Shown: piece by piece, positions 10,033 to 20,582 of the stretch
How the letters are laid out: each line of letters begins with the position of its first letter
Numbering within the stretch: position 1 is the first letter of the stretch
NCBI GenBank assembly: GCA_936450465.1
Contig: OW388302.1
Coordinates: 58,716,459 to 58,780,458, forward strand
Source: Gibbula magus
Taxonomy: Eukaryota; Mollusca; Gastropoda; Trochida; Trochidae
DNA: 64,000 bases
Direction of reading: 5' to 3'
Made by a program: the position numbers and the translations under genes
The notes under the pieces: generated by a model
Told to the model about the DNA's origin: nothing
Seen by the model: the letters and a program-made list of their open reading frames with translations, nothing else
Database searches by the model: none

Positions 10033-10651
10033 TTTACATATTCATATATTAACATATATATATTCGTTTTTTATATAAATTATTGTATTATTTTGTTTGG
10101 TTTTACCAAGTGTTTTAGAATAGTTCATCAATAATATAGAAAACAGATAGATTTTGAATTATTGATATATGGTTGAACGAGACTATAGGAGAATAACTGT
10201 TCCATCGTTCTTGCTCTGAATTACAAATAATAGATATTTAATTGTTTTATTGATGAAGAATTCTTTAATATTTGTAAGTGAGTGAGTTATTGCTTAACGC
10301 TGCTTTGGCAGTATCGCAGCCATTAGCGGCGATAGTATTTATAAAGTAAGTTTATTACTAAACATAAATGTTGCTACATCAATCTTGTAAAATAAATCAT
10401 TGAGTTTTTATGTCAAATGTGATTTTTAAGTATTAGTGATAACAAAATCTACCTATCTATAAACTTAAATATATTTGTAATTGAAAACCATACATATGAT
10501 AAAACCAACTGAGGTGGGTACGTTCTTTTGTACTTCAGTTTATCTTCAAGATTATATTTTGTGTTTATATAATGTAAATTTTTGGTACATATGTTTAAAT
10601 ATTTTGTAATTTCAGACTGCTTAAGTTAAAGAACTTTCACTAATATGGAAG
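9691..10651. other. intergenic with (AT)n tract
   Basis: No gene seen. A nearly pure (AT)n tract lies at 9955-10030 and a tail-type short repeat at 10277-10335 (GTGAGTGAGTTATTGCTTAA). The rest is AT-rich and unremarkable. Confidence 0.6.
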
Positions 10652-12243
10652 AATGACCACCTCTGCAGATGTTGGGAACTTTCGGGAGATCATCTTTGTG
10701 TCAAATAACGATGATGGAAAGTATTATGTGAATTTCAAGTCTTTCCTAAGTGCTCTGAAAGCTAACAATTCCTGTGACATTCGTGTTGACAACTTCAGGC
10801 GAACAATAAAACTTTCAAAGATGGAATAGTTGTCATCGATGGAGAAGATCACATCTGTTATTCTGCTTTTCTGAGGATAATATTTCAATACTATGATAAA
10901 TTAGTTATTTATCGAACAATTGCTGATGACATTGGATTGAAACTATTTAAAACAAAACCAGATCTTAAGAAAACAGAAACTATCTTGGACATTTACAAGT
11001 CAGTGGCTTTTCTGGATTTCAAAGTCAATGATTTACTGCAATATTCTCTCACAGGAATAATTAAAGATTCGGACATATCAACAATGTACCAGATGCACAA
11101 AAATCAGTTTGATAGAAAGAGGACTGGGAGAAGATAAAAGTTTTTGAGTGGCATTTCTCAAAGCAAAATCCCCAAAGCTGTGAGTTAGAATATGAAAATG
11201 AAAAGTAAATGAAAGGAAAAAGTATCTCAATGCCATTATTTAGTCTTTTAAACATCCAAAGAACAATTCACAATTTATGCAAGGATTCAGATCAGAATGA
11301 ATGCTGTTGACCTGAAAACAGGAATTTTGGTATCTGGAAAACACCAGCACATACCTACAACAGTGGAGGAATCTCTAAGAGAGATTCTGGCTGAACATGG
11401 CATTATTAAACTTGTTTGTGTGGGATGCACAAAAAAATGTCTGCAGACACGAAAAGGGTTTGCATGTTTACCTGGAATTTGAAGCAGAATCACCTTCGCC
11501 AATTTGTTCTGATATATGTGTTCTGAAACAATCATGTTTACTTCAAAACCACAATGAGCATTGCGCCGAGATTGTTGTTCTACAGAATGAAACATTGGTC
11601 AAATATGGACTGCCTCCAAATCGCTTCCATGTCCATGATGACTGGGTTTTAGGAAAGCTACATGGAAGTAAAATATTCTCTGAGGTGTTCGAGGAAAGCA
11701 AAACCGGATCCGAAGTTTCCTGCAGGATCTGCAGTTAGGAAGTACACCAGGAACACCCATTGGATTCAAGAAACCTTAACATCAGTTTTGAGTGGATATA
11801 TTATGTTCCTCTCCTAATCGAGATTATCCTAGAGACTTTCCTAAATATTGACAGTGTGAAGAGATCAATGAATGTGACAGATTATGTGACTGGTTAAGTG
11901 CAGCGCCTCTACTCGGCCTTTGACATCCTATTAAACATAATTATTAGGTGCTATTTAGGACTTTACCAAACAGTGGCATATCAGCTATCATCACGTCAAC
12001 ACTGTCTTTTCAGTAGCATCACAAGGTGGACTTACATATAGCTTTCCGGAATCAGAACGGCGCCTTAAACAACTAGCAGATCCAACACTGCTTTATTACA
12101 AGTCCTTCATTGAGGAACATGAATTTAAATACCAATCCTCAGATGGCAGCAGACAGAAAGCTGTCAGTTTGAGGGACTGTCATCTGGTCTTGTGTCGTGA
12201 TAATCTTGTGTGTCTGACATTTCACAGGGACATGCAAAGAGGT
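10652..12243 (+). pseudogene. broken gene of unknown function
   Basis: Coding-like sequence runs for about 1.6 kb but changes frame repeatedly. The first part starts at ATG 10652 (MTTSADVGNFREIIFVSNND), shifts frame near 10805-10815, and continues as FKDGIVVIDGEDHICYSAF and so on to about 11110, where a second shift leads to EDWEKIKVFEWHFSKQNP. A Cys-rich section follows at 11297-11738 (KLVCVGCTKKCLQ, then SDICVLKQSC) with another shift near 11460. The last part, FSVASQGGLTYSFPESERRL at about 12006, runs to a stop near 12240. I do not recognise the family. It may be a processed pseudogene or a cargo gene of an element; no promoter or poly(A) signal was found. Confidence 0.5.
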
Positions 12244-12429
12244 TAGTCAAGAACTTCCGAGATATGCACTCTTCCAAATACCATTATGGGCATTCCATAA
12301 GACGCAATAGATGTCCTGTATTGGCACAACAAGGACATATGTGATGGTTCAAAAGAATGTCCATGCAACGAAGGTGAAACCAGGGGACTTTGAAAACGTG
12401 TTCCAAACCTTTACCAATGAAGAAAAGTA

Positions 12430-13287
12430 ACAAATGAAACACTTTCACACTTGGAACAGGGACTCCAGAACAGTATCAACAATCTTAAACACTTCACTAG
12501 TGATTGGAAACTCAGAATTAATTTATCAAAAAAAAAATTGTAATATTTGGTGGCAACAAGAATGATATGAATATAACGTTTTCTTTGGATTCAGAACCAA
12601 TAACAATTTGTGATTCGTACACATACCTAGGTGTATTTTTTCATAAAAACGGTTCTTTCAAGTTCTACACTAAAAGGCAAAGCCATGAAAGGATGGTATC
12701 GTATCTTATCTAGCATGCGGACTAGCACTATCCATTCAGTCAATACTATGTTAGGACTATACAAAGCTTTAATAGTCCCGATTGTTTGGGGTGGCCAAGT
12801 ATTGAGAGCATCTGAAGCCCTTTTTCAAAATTGGAGCAAACGCCAGTGTAATACCATCACAATCAAAATATCAAAGCAAATCCTAGGAATGCCAAGGAAG
12901 ACCACCAACATTGGTGTGCTCAGTGAACTTGGGATATATCCACTGAGCATCCCAATATATACCAAAATGTTCAGCTACTATTCCAGGATGCTAAACCTAG
13001 ACTAGACTCCTATACTCTGCCTTTCAAGAAGACAAGAAGCTGTGGACGTCATGGACCTTTAAACATGGAAGACGTTGTCCAACATATCCTTCCCAACCAA
13101 ACCGGACATCAAATATCAAGCCCTACAATTTCTAATGCTCTGCACAATAAATTTGAACATTTATTTCTAATCCAAACAGACCAAATTCGAACATCAGACA
13201 CTCACAAGCTCCGGTGCCTCGGCTCCTTGAAAAATGGCTATGGACTGAAGAACTACCTCTCAGTCATCAAAACCAGTCCACTCTGAC
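12430..13287 (+). pseudogene. LINE reverse transcriptase C-terminal region, plus strand
   Basis: Frames at 12430-13286 read DWKLRINLSKKK, then SYTYLGVFFHKNGSF, LGLYKALIVPIVWGG, ISKQILGMPRKTTN and GVLSELGIYPLSIPIY. This order (thumb, YLG motif, then the post-RT region with YP-L/I) is typical of CR1/I/RTE-type non-LTR retrotransposons. The frame breaks near 12690 and 13005. The catalytic YADD part lies upstream and is not preserved. It ends at 13286, where DNA of another element in the opposite orientation begins. Confidence 0.7.
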
Positions 13288-13299
13288 AAGGCTGCGCCT

Positions 13300-13765
13300 C
13301 AGTGCGCACAACCTGCAGATAGAACGAGGCCGCTACAGCGGTAAACCAGATATAGTAATGTCTGGATAAAAGGTTTCCCTTCGTTGAGATGACTGTGTCC
13401 AATACGACATCGTCGTAGGACACAGGCTTCCTGTCGGGTAAAAGAAGAAAGAGATTTAAAGCCTAAATAAGGTTGTAAATTATGAAGTTTGTTGTGTTGT
13501 TGTTGGTCCCATTGGGACCTCCACCGCTGCTTAATGTGAGATTTAATAGCAGGTTTAGAATCCGTATACGGAACTTTAGTAGGAGAAATATGTTTGAGGT
13601 TTAATGCTGATTTAGCTGATGAATCAGCTTTGTTATTGCCTCTTATACCCATATGACTAGGAAGCCAGCAGAAGACGATGTCGCATTGGAGCCATGAATT
13701 ATGAAGTTCTAAAATATCCCTAATAATTGGATGATCACTTTTACAATTTTTAAAAATAAATGAAA
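13300..13765 (-). pseudogene. retroelement RNase H domain
   Basis: On the minus strand, HPIIRDILELHNSWLQCDIV is followed by FCWLPSHMGIRGNNKADSSA and KSALNLKHISPTKVPYTD. The WxPSHxGIxGNxxAD signature is the C-terminal half of the RNase H domain carried by I/Jockey/Nimb-type LINEs; the last Asp of the active site is present, while the first part of the domain is missing. The frame stays open upstream through a SINE head to 14129 (276 codons in all), but that fusion is probably chance. It faces the plus-strand LINE next to it, so two different insertions meet at about 13290. Confidence 0.7.
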
Positions 13766-13889
13766 AAAATAATATAATTATTGGGACAGAACCCCTCGGA
13801 AAGAGTGAGTTGCCGGTAATGACGATTAGTGCTCTAAACAATGGAGGATCTTTTACCTTTCCAGTGATATTCCATGGTAAGGAGACGGC

Positions 13890-14006
13890 CGGCATCATTG
13901 AACCGTTCTCTACTGCAGACAAAGTTGCCGTGCTCCTGGCGGGATTCGAACCCCGGACCTCTTGATCCGAAGCTGAACGCGCTAACAACTGCGCTATCTC
14001 GCCCCC
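13890..14006 (-). mobile_element. SINE head fragment
   Basis: Minus-strand tRNA-like head with GGGATTCGAACCCCGGACCT (B-box region in the opposite sense) and a following GTTCTCTACTGCAGAC stretch as in the full SINE. To the left, 13803-13889 does not match the usual SINE body, so either it is a different family or the copy is recombined. Confidence 0.65.
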
Positions 14007-14400
14007 GTTGATGCCCCGAACATTCCAAGAAAAGGTTGCAGGGGCCACTGTGTGTCTGATCAACACTTCAGATCGGAGGGTGCGGATCACAGTGGGATGT
14101 GCGCCTTTGTCAGGGTGCCCGTTAATCACTATTTATTTAAATGTTAAGCTTTTGCCAACTATGTATAAACTGGATTATTTATGTACCTTACCGAATATCC
14201 ATTAAATGAAATCATTGTTATGTACAAACAAAACTTTCAGTACTTAAAGTATCGTCCAAATGTATCGTCATTGTAAATGCTGAAATGAAAAGAATTATGT
14301 TTATTGACCTTAATATATTGTATTTATTAAATTGTTTCATATTCTATATGTGCTCTTGTACCACCGTCGGTGGAAATATAGAGAATAAAGAATTGAAGAA
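14007..14400 (+). other. spacer with probable LINE 3' UTR end
   Basis: AT-rich. The end at 14355-14396 (CCACCGTCGGTGGAAATA, then AATAAAGAATTG) looks like the 3' terminus of a LINE with its poly(A) signal; it would suit the plus-strand LINE at 12.4 kb but this link is only inferred. Confidence 0.35.
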
Positions 14401-14546
14401 CATATAGATACCTAATTAACTCCCTTTTATCCTTCAGGTACGAAAATAAAATGGCGAAAGTTGTTAAGACGAAGAAGACAAATGTCACAAGATGCACCAT
14501 GGCACAATTTAGGGAGCTGGAGCGCTCCGGATTTGAGATGCTTGAG

Positions 14547-14659
14547 TGAGTGAGTGAGTGAGTGAGTTAGGGTTTAACGCCGCTTTCAAGAGTATTTCAC
14601 TTATATCACGGCTGCTAGTATTATGACAGGGAGAAAGCCCGTAACGCCATGTGGCTATG
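14547..14659 (-). mobile_element. 5'-truncated SINE with target-site duplication
   Basis: 113 bp of SINE 3' tail flanked by TTGAGATGCTTGAG at 14533-14546 and 14660-14673. Units 2 and 3 have a single TTGAGATGCTTGAG and no insert (about 19934 and 25441), so the insertion followed the duplication. Confidence 0.95.
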
Positions 14660-14829
14660 TTGAGATGCTTGAGCCAACGAGGGTAACTGTAAACGACTTA
14701 CCTGTTTTGGTACCTTTTACAATTCTCCAAAAGGAATTGATTACAATAGAAGGTAAAGAACTGTACAATCTTACAATTAGTGAGCAAAATTCTCCGTAAA
14801 CATTGAAGTCAGTGTTCATGCCAGAGAGG

Positions 14830-14948
14830 TACGAGGGGCGTTCAATAAGTGTTGCAACTTCAATATAAAACCAACACCTGCTATAAGCTGACACTGTTTA
14901 TGTAAACACCAATGCCCCGCTTGCAACACTTATTGAACGCCCCTCGTA
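14830..14948. mobile_element. mariner-type MITE, unit 1
   Basis: 119 bp with terminal inverted repeats TACGAGGGGCGTTCAATAAG and its complement, about 29 bp each, ending in TTGCAA, with TA at both ends. The TIR resembles mariner-type ends. Copies at the same place in units 2 and 3 show it was there before the array formed. Confidence 0.9.
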
Positions 14949-15312
14949 TAACGACCACATACTGAGCAGCACAACCCTTGTGTACAAGGGTATGAGACCA
15001 TTGAGGAATGGTCTTTTGTTAGCCTGCCAGTTTAGCTTTGTGAATTTATACTTTGTAAACACTTGAATTTAGTACTTGTATTAGAATCTTAACTTATTCT
15101 GTATTAAAATCCTTTTAAGTTTTCAAATTGTTGTGTGATATCTTTTTAAATATTTGTAACGTGGCAGATTGGGGTTATACCCATTTAACTCACCTATCTG
15201 ACACATAACACCGGTCATCACCATTAGATTTAGTTGCCCTGACAACATCTTCCCAGTCTCCTTTGACAAACCACATACAGCAAACCATCTTCTTTAACAG
15301 TCCTCAGAAAAT

Positions 15313-17648
15313 ATGAACAACTTGTGAGTATACCTTGTATAATTGCAAAATTTCTTGCATTATCCTACACATGTTAATATTCCTTACCATGACTTTATTT
15401 TTTTTTTCAGTAATGAAAATGCCATGGATGGGTTCCTGGATGTGTAAGTTATTTTATCAGTATTTGTTAATTAAAGTATTATCAAAGGATTTCATGAGGA
15501 TTGTAAAGGAAATGTGTGTAAAACCTTATCATATTTATTATAATAAGAATTGTAAGATTTTTTTACTAAGTCATATTTTGCATATAGTGTTAACTGTCGC
15601 TGTAACATATACCCCATGTATTGGTTACAGGGATGAATTGGAGCTGATAAGGTTTTTGGAAAACCTAGAAACGGTAAGTAATAAATTTATGTTTTCCCTT
15701 TTTTTTTTATTAATTGTTTTACAAAATTATAATAAGTGTTTTCATTGTTTTATTACCGAACTAATTACAAATGTTAAAAAAAAGGACTGAAACTGTATGA
15801 AAATATGTAACTGTTTTATTTCGTTTTTTTTTAGCAACAAGCTGTGTCATCAGCTGTATCAGCATCATCAGAGGCTCCAGCCCCACCCACTGCATTAGCA
15901 GCTACAACAGTAACCCCCCTGTACAACAATACAGACCTCTATCGCCTTTGTAAGTTGTTTTCTCTTAACTGTCTATAATACATTTGATGTCATGTGGAAA
16001 CAGAGTATTTTACCTCTGTCACAACTGTTTTGCTTATAGGACTATATTGATGTCCCAACCAGCCCCCTTTGCCACCCCTATTCAGGAGGAGGTGAATACA
16101 TTAAAGGCAGAGGTTAATAAACTGAAGGAGGAGGTAGCCAGCCTCAAGGAGAACCTCCTTATTGTGTAAGTAAATATCTGAGGTTTTGTTGTTGTGTTAT
16201 AAACATAGTTTTCACACTTGGTTTAAAGTCATTGATTATCTCAAAAATTAAATTGTCAAATATAGTAATAGATTGAAATAGTTTATTACATATAATATCA
16301 TATGTTTAAAGTATTATTTTTTCTGTACATTTCAGAATGGAATACCTCTGGGGTAAACCCAATTAATGGTCACCCTAAACAACACAAAAAAAGAAAAGGG
16401 CACTTTCAAATAAAAAATGGAGCCCAAATGACTATTATTTTTGAAGTCGGTTTTCAAATGATTTATCGACTCAATTTTAATGGTTGCTTGTAGTTCCTTG
16501 CTATCATCACCAGACTGAATCACTCCACTGTCATGTTGTGAATCATAAAAAAGTAAAAATAAAGAACAATGATCCCTTTGAGAAAACATGATATAGTATT
16601 TTCATGATAATAAAATAATTACTTACATTTTCTTAGATAAGATGTCTCACAATAATCGGCCTGAGATTAGCTGTCGGCTGGTTCATACCTTTTTAAATGG
16701 CAATGAAGAAAGGATTTAAGTAACATTAAAATTTCAAGGTTATTTATACTAAATCTGAAAACTGGTTTAAACTGGTATTTCAAGAAATTGAGGGGTTTAC
16801 AATAGAAAATGGGTCACCCTAATTATGTTCATAACTCAGTTAAGTCACCATAGCAACGTTCATTCAAACATGAACACACCTGACACGTGCCCGAAAGCCT
16901 TTGTTTGTTTATTCAAAGCTTGTCCTATTTGTTGAGGATTAACGCTCCCCTGTCCTGGGCAGAACAGGGGAAAAGATCCCCTAAGGTCATCCCTCACGCA
17001 GGAAATAAGCGGCATAGTTCCGCTAGAATAGCACAGACTGAGTTCAAGTCTTTTATTTCAGATTGAATATTTAATAAGTGAAGGAGTGTGAAAACGAAAG
17101 CTCCTGATAGTTAAGTTTTTGTTTTCCTAAATAAGACAATCAACAGATTGACACAATATTAACAAGTTGTATGTAGTTACTGCACTGAATTTCCCCTAAC
17201 CATTTATTGTAAATGACATGTATTTTCTGATGAATGAATAATTGAATGAATAGCTGTTTTATTTTCCTCCAGATAAAAAAATAATTATCAAGTGGAGTAC
17301 TATATCTTATTCTTTATTATATTGTAGATTTTCCCCATAAATTACTTTAAAAAATTGTAGACATCTATCAGAATCGTCCAAACACGGGTCCCTGGATGCG
17401 AGACGAGAGACAGCCTGGGAGCTCATTGAAATAGGCTAGCTTAATCCTTTCACCTTACCCCTCCCATAAAGCGGTCAATCTCTCATACATTGTTAACTGA
17501 GTAAACATAGTGGATCGCCGCATGTTTGTCATGAAAACTGATCTGGCTGATCACCTGAGGACATACGGGGAGCTGGTTGAAGCAATGATATCAGTTTTAT
17601 TTGTCACTTAAATCGGTCAACTCAATTAACAATTAAATTGGTCAAACC

Positions 17649-17688
<40 letters not shown>

Positions 17689-18197
17689 GTCACTGACCGT
17701 ATTTCAGCATCTGTGGAGGATAAAATGAGGTCAGTTTGACCGAATTTTAAATCGGTCCACTCAATTTGGGAGTAGACAGGCCCCTTCCCAAAAATATCCT
17801 ATAAAAGCCAAAATTAAAAAAATATCCAAAAAATATCCAAAACAGGCCGTTCTACTACTCACCCCCTCCCCAACCTCCAACCCCTGAGGACAGGGAAGTG
17901 GAGAATATTCAGTGAGTATAACATTATTCTCATAATGACCCGTTATGATTAACTTTATTAATCAAATATTTGTAATATGAATGCGACATTGAATGGATGT
18001 TGTAATAAAAAATACTGTGATATTGGTATGTGATGTTTTTACAATATTGAAAATTAAGTTTAACTTTCTTTTTCAGAATTCAAGGTTTGGTACGCCAAAT
18101 AATGGAGTGGCGGTTAGAAGAGATCCTGCGCCAGAGAGCGGCTCTTCTTTATGAAGAGTCGCTCTGGGACATAATTAATAGTGTATTCAATTTGTAA
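15313..18197 (+). CDS. array gene copy 1: small spliced coiled-coil protein
   Basis: Predicted from splice signals and matching phases. Exons: 15301-15323 (ATG at 15313), 15411-15443, 15631-15673, 15835-15949, 16063-16165 and 18077-18197 (TAA). Coding exons sum to 426 nt, 141 residues, divisible by three, with GT..AG borders throughout (for example TTTTTTTCAG|TAATG and ACG|GTAAGTA). The protein starts MNNFNENAMDGFLDVDEL, has an Ala/Ser/Pro/Thr-rich middle, then heptad-like EEVNTLKAEVNKLKEEVASL, and ends with a charged helix EWRLEEILRQRAALLYEESL. Optional exons that keep phase: a 66-nt cassette 17846-17911, and alternative last exons 16336-16366 and 17361-17439. AATAAA lies at 18338. Acceptor of exon 5 (AACCAG at 16057-16062) is weak. 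A phase-0 upstream exon at about 14451 is possible. Function unknown; a self-associating adaptor or DNA-binding accessory is conceivable only. Confidence 0.6.
17650..17687. repeat. (AT)n microsatellite, unit 1
   Basis: Pure AT dinucleotide tract inside the last intron; unit 2 has the same tract in a shorter form at 23515-23549. Confidence 0.9.
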
Positions 18198-18337
18198 ATA
18201 TTTTATATTTGTATGTATATAAGAAAATGTATTTTATTTGTATTTCTTTTTTAAAATGTTGTGTTCTTTTTATTAGCGCTCCTTTTAGCATTTCTATTTC
18301 ATTTCTGTACATATCATGTTTTCTATTGTTTTTTGGT

Positions 18338-18343
18338 AATAAA
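18338..18343 (+). terminator. poly(A) signal, array gene copy 1
   Basis: AATAAA 141 bases after the predicted stop codon; conserved in unit 2 at 24190. Confidence 0.6.
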
Positions 18344-19109
18344 GCCCAAGGGTGGGCAATTGACTTATGTATAGTGGATTACAGTAATTTTGATTTCTGT
18401 ATTTCCTCATACATGTGTTGCTTGTCCCACCTACATTACTTCATGATAAAGCATCAAGGGAATCCACATCTAGCAACCTCTGGACCCTTTGTTACATGGA
18501 CGTGATGTTCAATATTTTGGAAGTGATACCATGGATGTGTGGGCCCTTACAAGGAAGTGATGTTCAATATTTTGGAAGTGTTGCCAAGGAAGTAGGGGGT
18601 AAGTAATTGGGTTTTTTTTATCTTACCTTTTTCAACATACGATGATCACAATGGTAAAATCCAATGTTAAAATCGTTTAGTGTTTATGAGATACCCTGAC
18701 TCATGAGCAAGTATCCAGTAAGATCCATTCACACACACATGAACATCAGTGTAATCCAATGTTACCACTGTCAGTTGTATCCACTGTTTACTCCTTGATA
18801 TCTGTGGTGAAAATACTCTTTGACAGAGTATAAGCCATCTCTTATATACCCCCTCTTTAGAAAATAAAAGTAGATATTTTGTCATCAATATAAAAATAGA
18901 AGTTAAGTCATATCTTCATTTAGAAAAGAGGCTCATTTTAAAAATAGATTTGGTAACTATGGGACTTAACTAAAAATAAAACTAAGGTACATATCAGTTC
19001 ACTCTGTCTGTTGCTATGGGATAAGACTTAAAAATAACTTTAGTTTCCAACCACCTAAGTTCTTATGGGTGTATTATATTTATATGTATCCTGTTGCTAT
19101 GCTAGGTTC

Positions 19110-19203
19110 TATAAATAGGGTCACCTTTCCATGTCATTGACCTTTTTTGGGGGTCATATAAGTGCAAATTGATGACGTCAGAAAGTGCAAATTGATGACG
19201 TCA
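19110..19203 (+). promoter_or_regulatory. TATA-like box and paired CRE sites before unit 2
   Basis: TATAAATA at 19110 is followed by two TGACGTCA palindromes at 19173 and 19196, each within AGTGCAAATTGATGACGTCA, a 23-bp direct repeat. TGACGTCA is the cAMP response element bound by CREB/ATF factors. The block sits after the poly(A) signal of copy 1 and before the ORFs of copy 2 and recurs before unit 3 (24943-25036). Unit 1 lacks an upstream copy. CREs lie downstream of the TATA box, so the direction of transcription is not certain. Confidence 0.45.
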
Positions 19204-19343
19204 GAATTCCTTTCAGTGAACGTATATACAACATGTATGTTGTGTTGTTGTATTGTTATGAAATGGATTGGTAATAAGAGTTATTGTAATAATTTTGGGA
19301 CACCATGTTACGAACAGTAATAAATAATACTGTGAATTGATTG

Positions 19344-19644
19344 AGGTGAGGTGAGGTGAGCTGGGGTTTAACGCCGCTTTTAAGAGTATTTCACTTATAT
19401 CGCGGCTGCTAGTATTACGGCAGGGAGAAAGCCCGCAACGCCATGTGGCTATGCATTGCGGTGAAACCTGCGAGCATCGGCTGGAACTAGCGAACCATGG
19501 GTGGTACTGCACTGAAATTCAGTGTAGCATTGTACCCAAACCTTACTGCGTGTAGAACAGTTCTCTACTGCAGACAAAGTTGCCGTGCCCCTGGCGGGAT
19601 TTGAACCCCGGACCTCTTGATCCGAAGCAGAACGCGCTAACCAC
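19344..19644 (-). mobile_element. full SINE in array, with target-site duplication
   Basis: About 301 bp, opposite orientation, flanked by TGAATTGATTG at 19333-19343 and 19645-19655. The same site before unit 3 (about 25174) is empty. It separates the CRE block from the upstream ORF of unit 2. Confidence 0.95.
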
Positions 19645-19897
19645 TGAATTGATTGGAAGAGAAAGGGAGAAATTAAACTCTCAATGATCTCAAACACGAT
19701 AATTGTATTGTTTAAGAAAAGAGATTAAGAATGATTTATATATTAGAATATGCTGTGTGTATATACTTATCTTTGACTAATAATACATAATATTTGTAAC
19801 ATATAGATACCTAATTAACTCCCTTTTATCCTTCAGGTACGAAAATAAAATGCAGAAAGTTGTTAAGACGTAGAAGACAAATGTCACAAGATGCACC

Positions 19898-20340
19898 ATG
19901 GCACAATTTAGGGAGCTGGAGCGCTCCGGATTTGAGATGCTTGAGCCAACGAGGGTAACTGTAAACGACTTACCTGTTTTGGTACCTTTTACAATTCTCC
20001 AAAAGGAATTGATTACAATAGAAGGTAAAGAACTGTACAATCTTACAATTAGTGAGCAAAATTCTCCGTAAACATTGAAGTCAGTGTTCATACCAGAGAG
20101 GTACGAGGGGCGTTCAATAAGTGTTGCAACTTCAATATAAAACCAACACCTGCTATAAGCTGACACTGTTTATGTAAACACCAATGCCCCGCTTGCAACA
20201 CTTATTGAACGCCCCTCGTATAACGACGACATACTGAGCAGCACAACCCTTGCGTACAAGGGTATGAGACCATTGAAGAATGGTCTTTGTTAGCCTGCCA
20301 GTTTAGCTTTGTGAATTTATACTTTGTAAACACTTGAATT
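19898..20340 (+). pseudogene. array upstream ORF, unit 2
   Basis: The longer start seen in unit 1 is here followed by TAG at 19871, so the first usable start is ATG 19898 (MAQFRELERSGFEML), giving 57 codons to TAA at 20069. After the MITE the downstream half has lost a base in a T run (about 20284), shifting the frame. So this copy is more decayed than unit 1 except that it lacks the SINE. Confidence 0.45.
20102..20220. mobile_element. mariner-type MITE, unit 2
   Basis: Same element and same site as 14830-14948, 119 bp. Confidence 0.9.
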
Positions 20341-20582
20341 TAGTACTTGTATTAGAATCTTAACTTATTCTGTATTAAAATCATTTTATTTTTCAAATTG
20401 TTGTGTGATATCTTTTTAAATATTTGTTACGTGGCAGATTGGGGTTATACCCATTTAACTCACCTATCTGACACATAACACCGGTCATCACCATTAGATT
20501 TAGTTGCCCTGACAACATCTTCCCAGTCTCCTTTGACAAACCACATACAGCAAACCATCTTCTTTAACAGTCCTCAGAAAAT

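Larger units (their letters stand above)
14451..15066 (+). pseudogene. array upstream ORF, unit 1 (unknown, possibly OB-fold-like)
   Basis: A protein-like frame starts at ATG 14451 (MAKVVKTKKTNVT, then MAQFRELERSGFEMLEP), is cut by a SINE at 14547-14659, resumes as VNDLPVLVPFTILQKEL and ELYNLTISEQNSP, and meets TAA at 14797. If the MITE at 14830-14948 and one TA are ignored, the same frame continues past this stop as SVFMPERYNDHILS, TLVYKGMRPLRNG to TGA at 15064. The pattern of a hydrophobic core, then F(M/L)PERY and a YKG motif, faintly resembles small OB-fold single-strand DNA-binding proteins; this is a weak recollection. A possible splice donor at AGG|GTAACT would be phase 0 and could join the exon at 15301. 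The in-frame TAA is present in all three units. Confidence 0.45.
14401..19799 (+). repeat. tandem gene array, unit 1
   Basis: First of three tandem units that start at the same phrase, CATATAGATACCTAATTAAC (14401, 19800, 25326 with one change). Unit 1 is 5,399 bp and includes two SINEs that the sister copies lack. Remaining sequence is very close to unit 2, with scattered substitutions and short indels. It contains an upstream ORF with a MITE inside, a spliced coiled-coil gene, its poly(A) signal, and a TATA/CRE block near the end. Confidence 0.9.

Noticed and set aside
14655..14894. Minus-strand ORF of 79 codons, repeated in units 2 and 3
   Set aside because: It is the antisense of the upstream array ORF and the MITE end; its conservation only reflects the duplication.
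17522..17611. 29-codon ORF between the alternative exons of array copy 1
   Set aside because: Conserved in unit 2, but its possible splice acceptors do not fit the phase of the preceding exon; kept only as a note.
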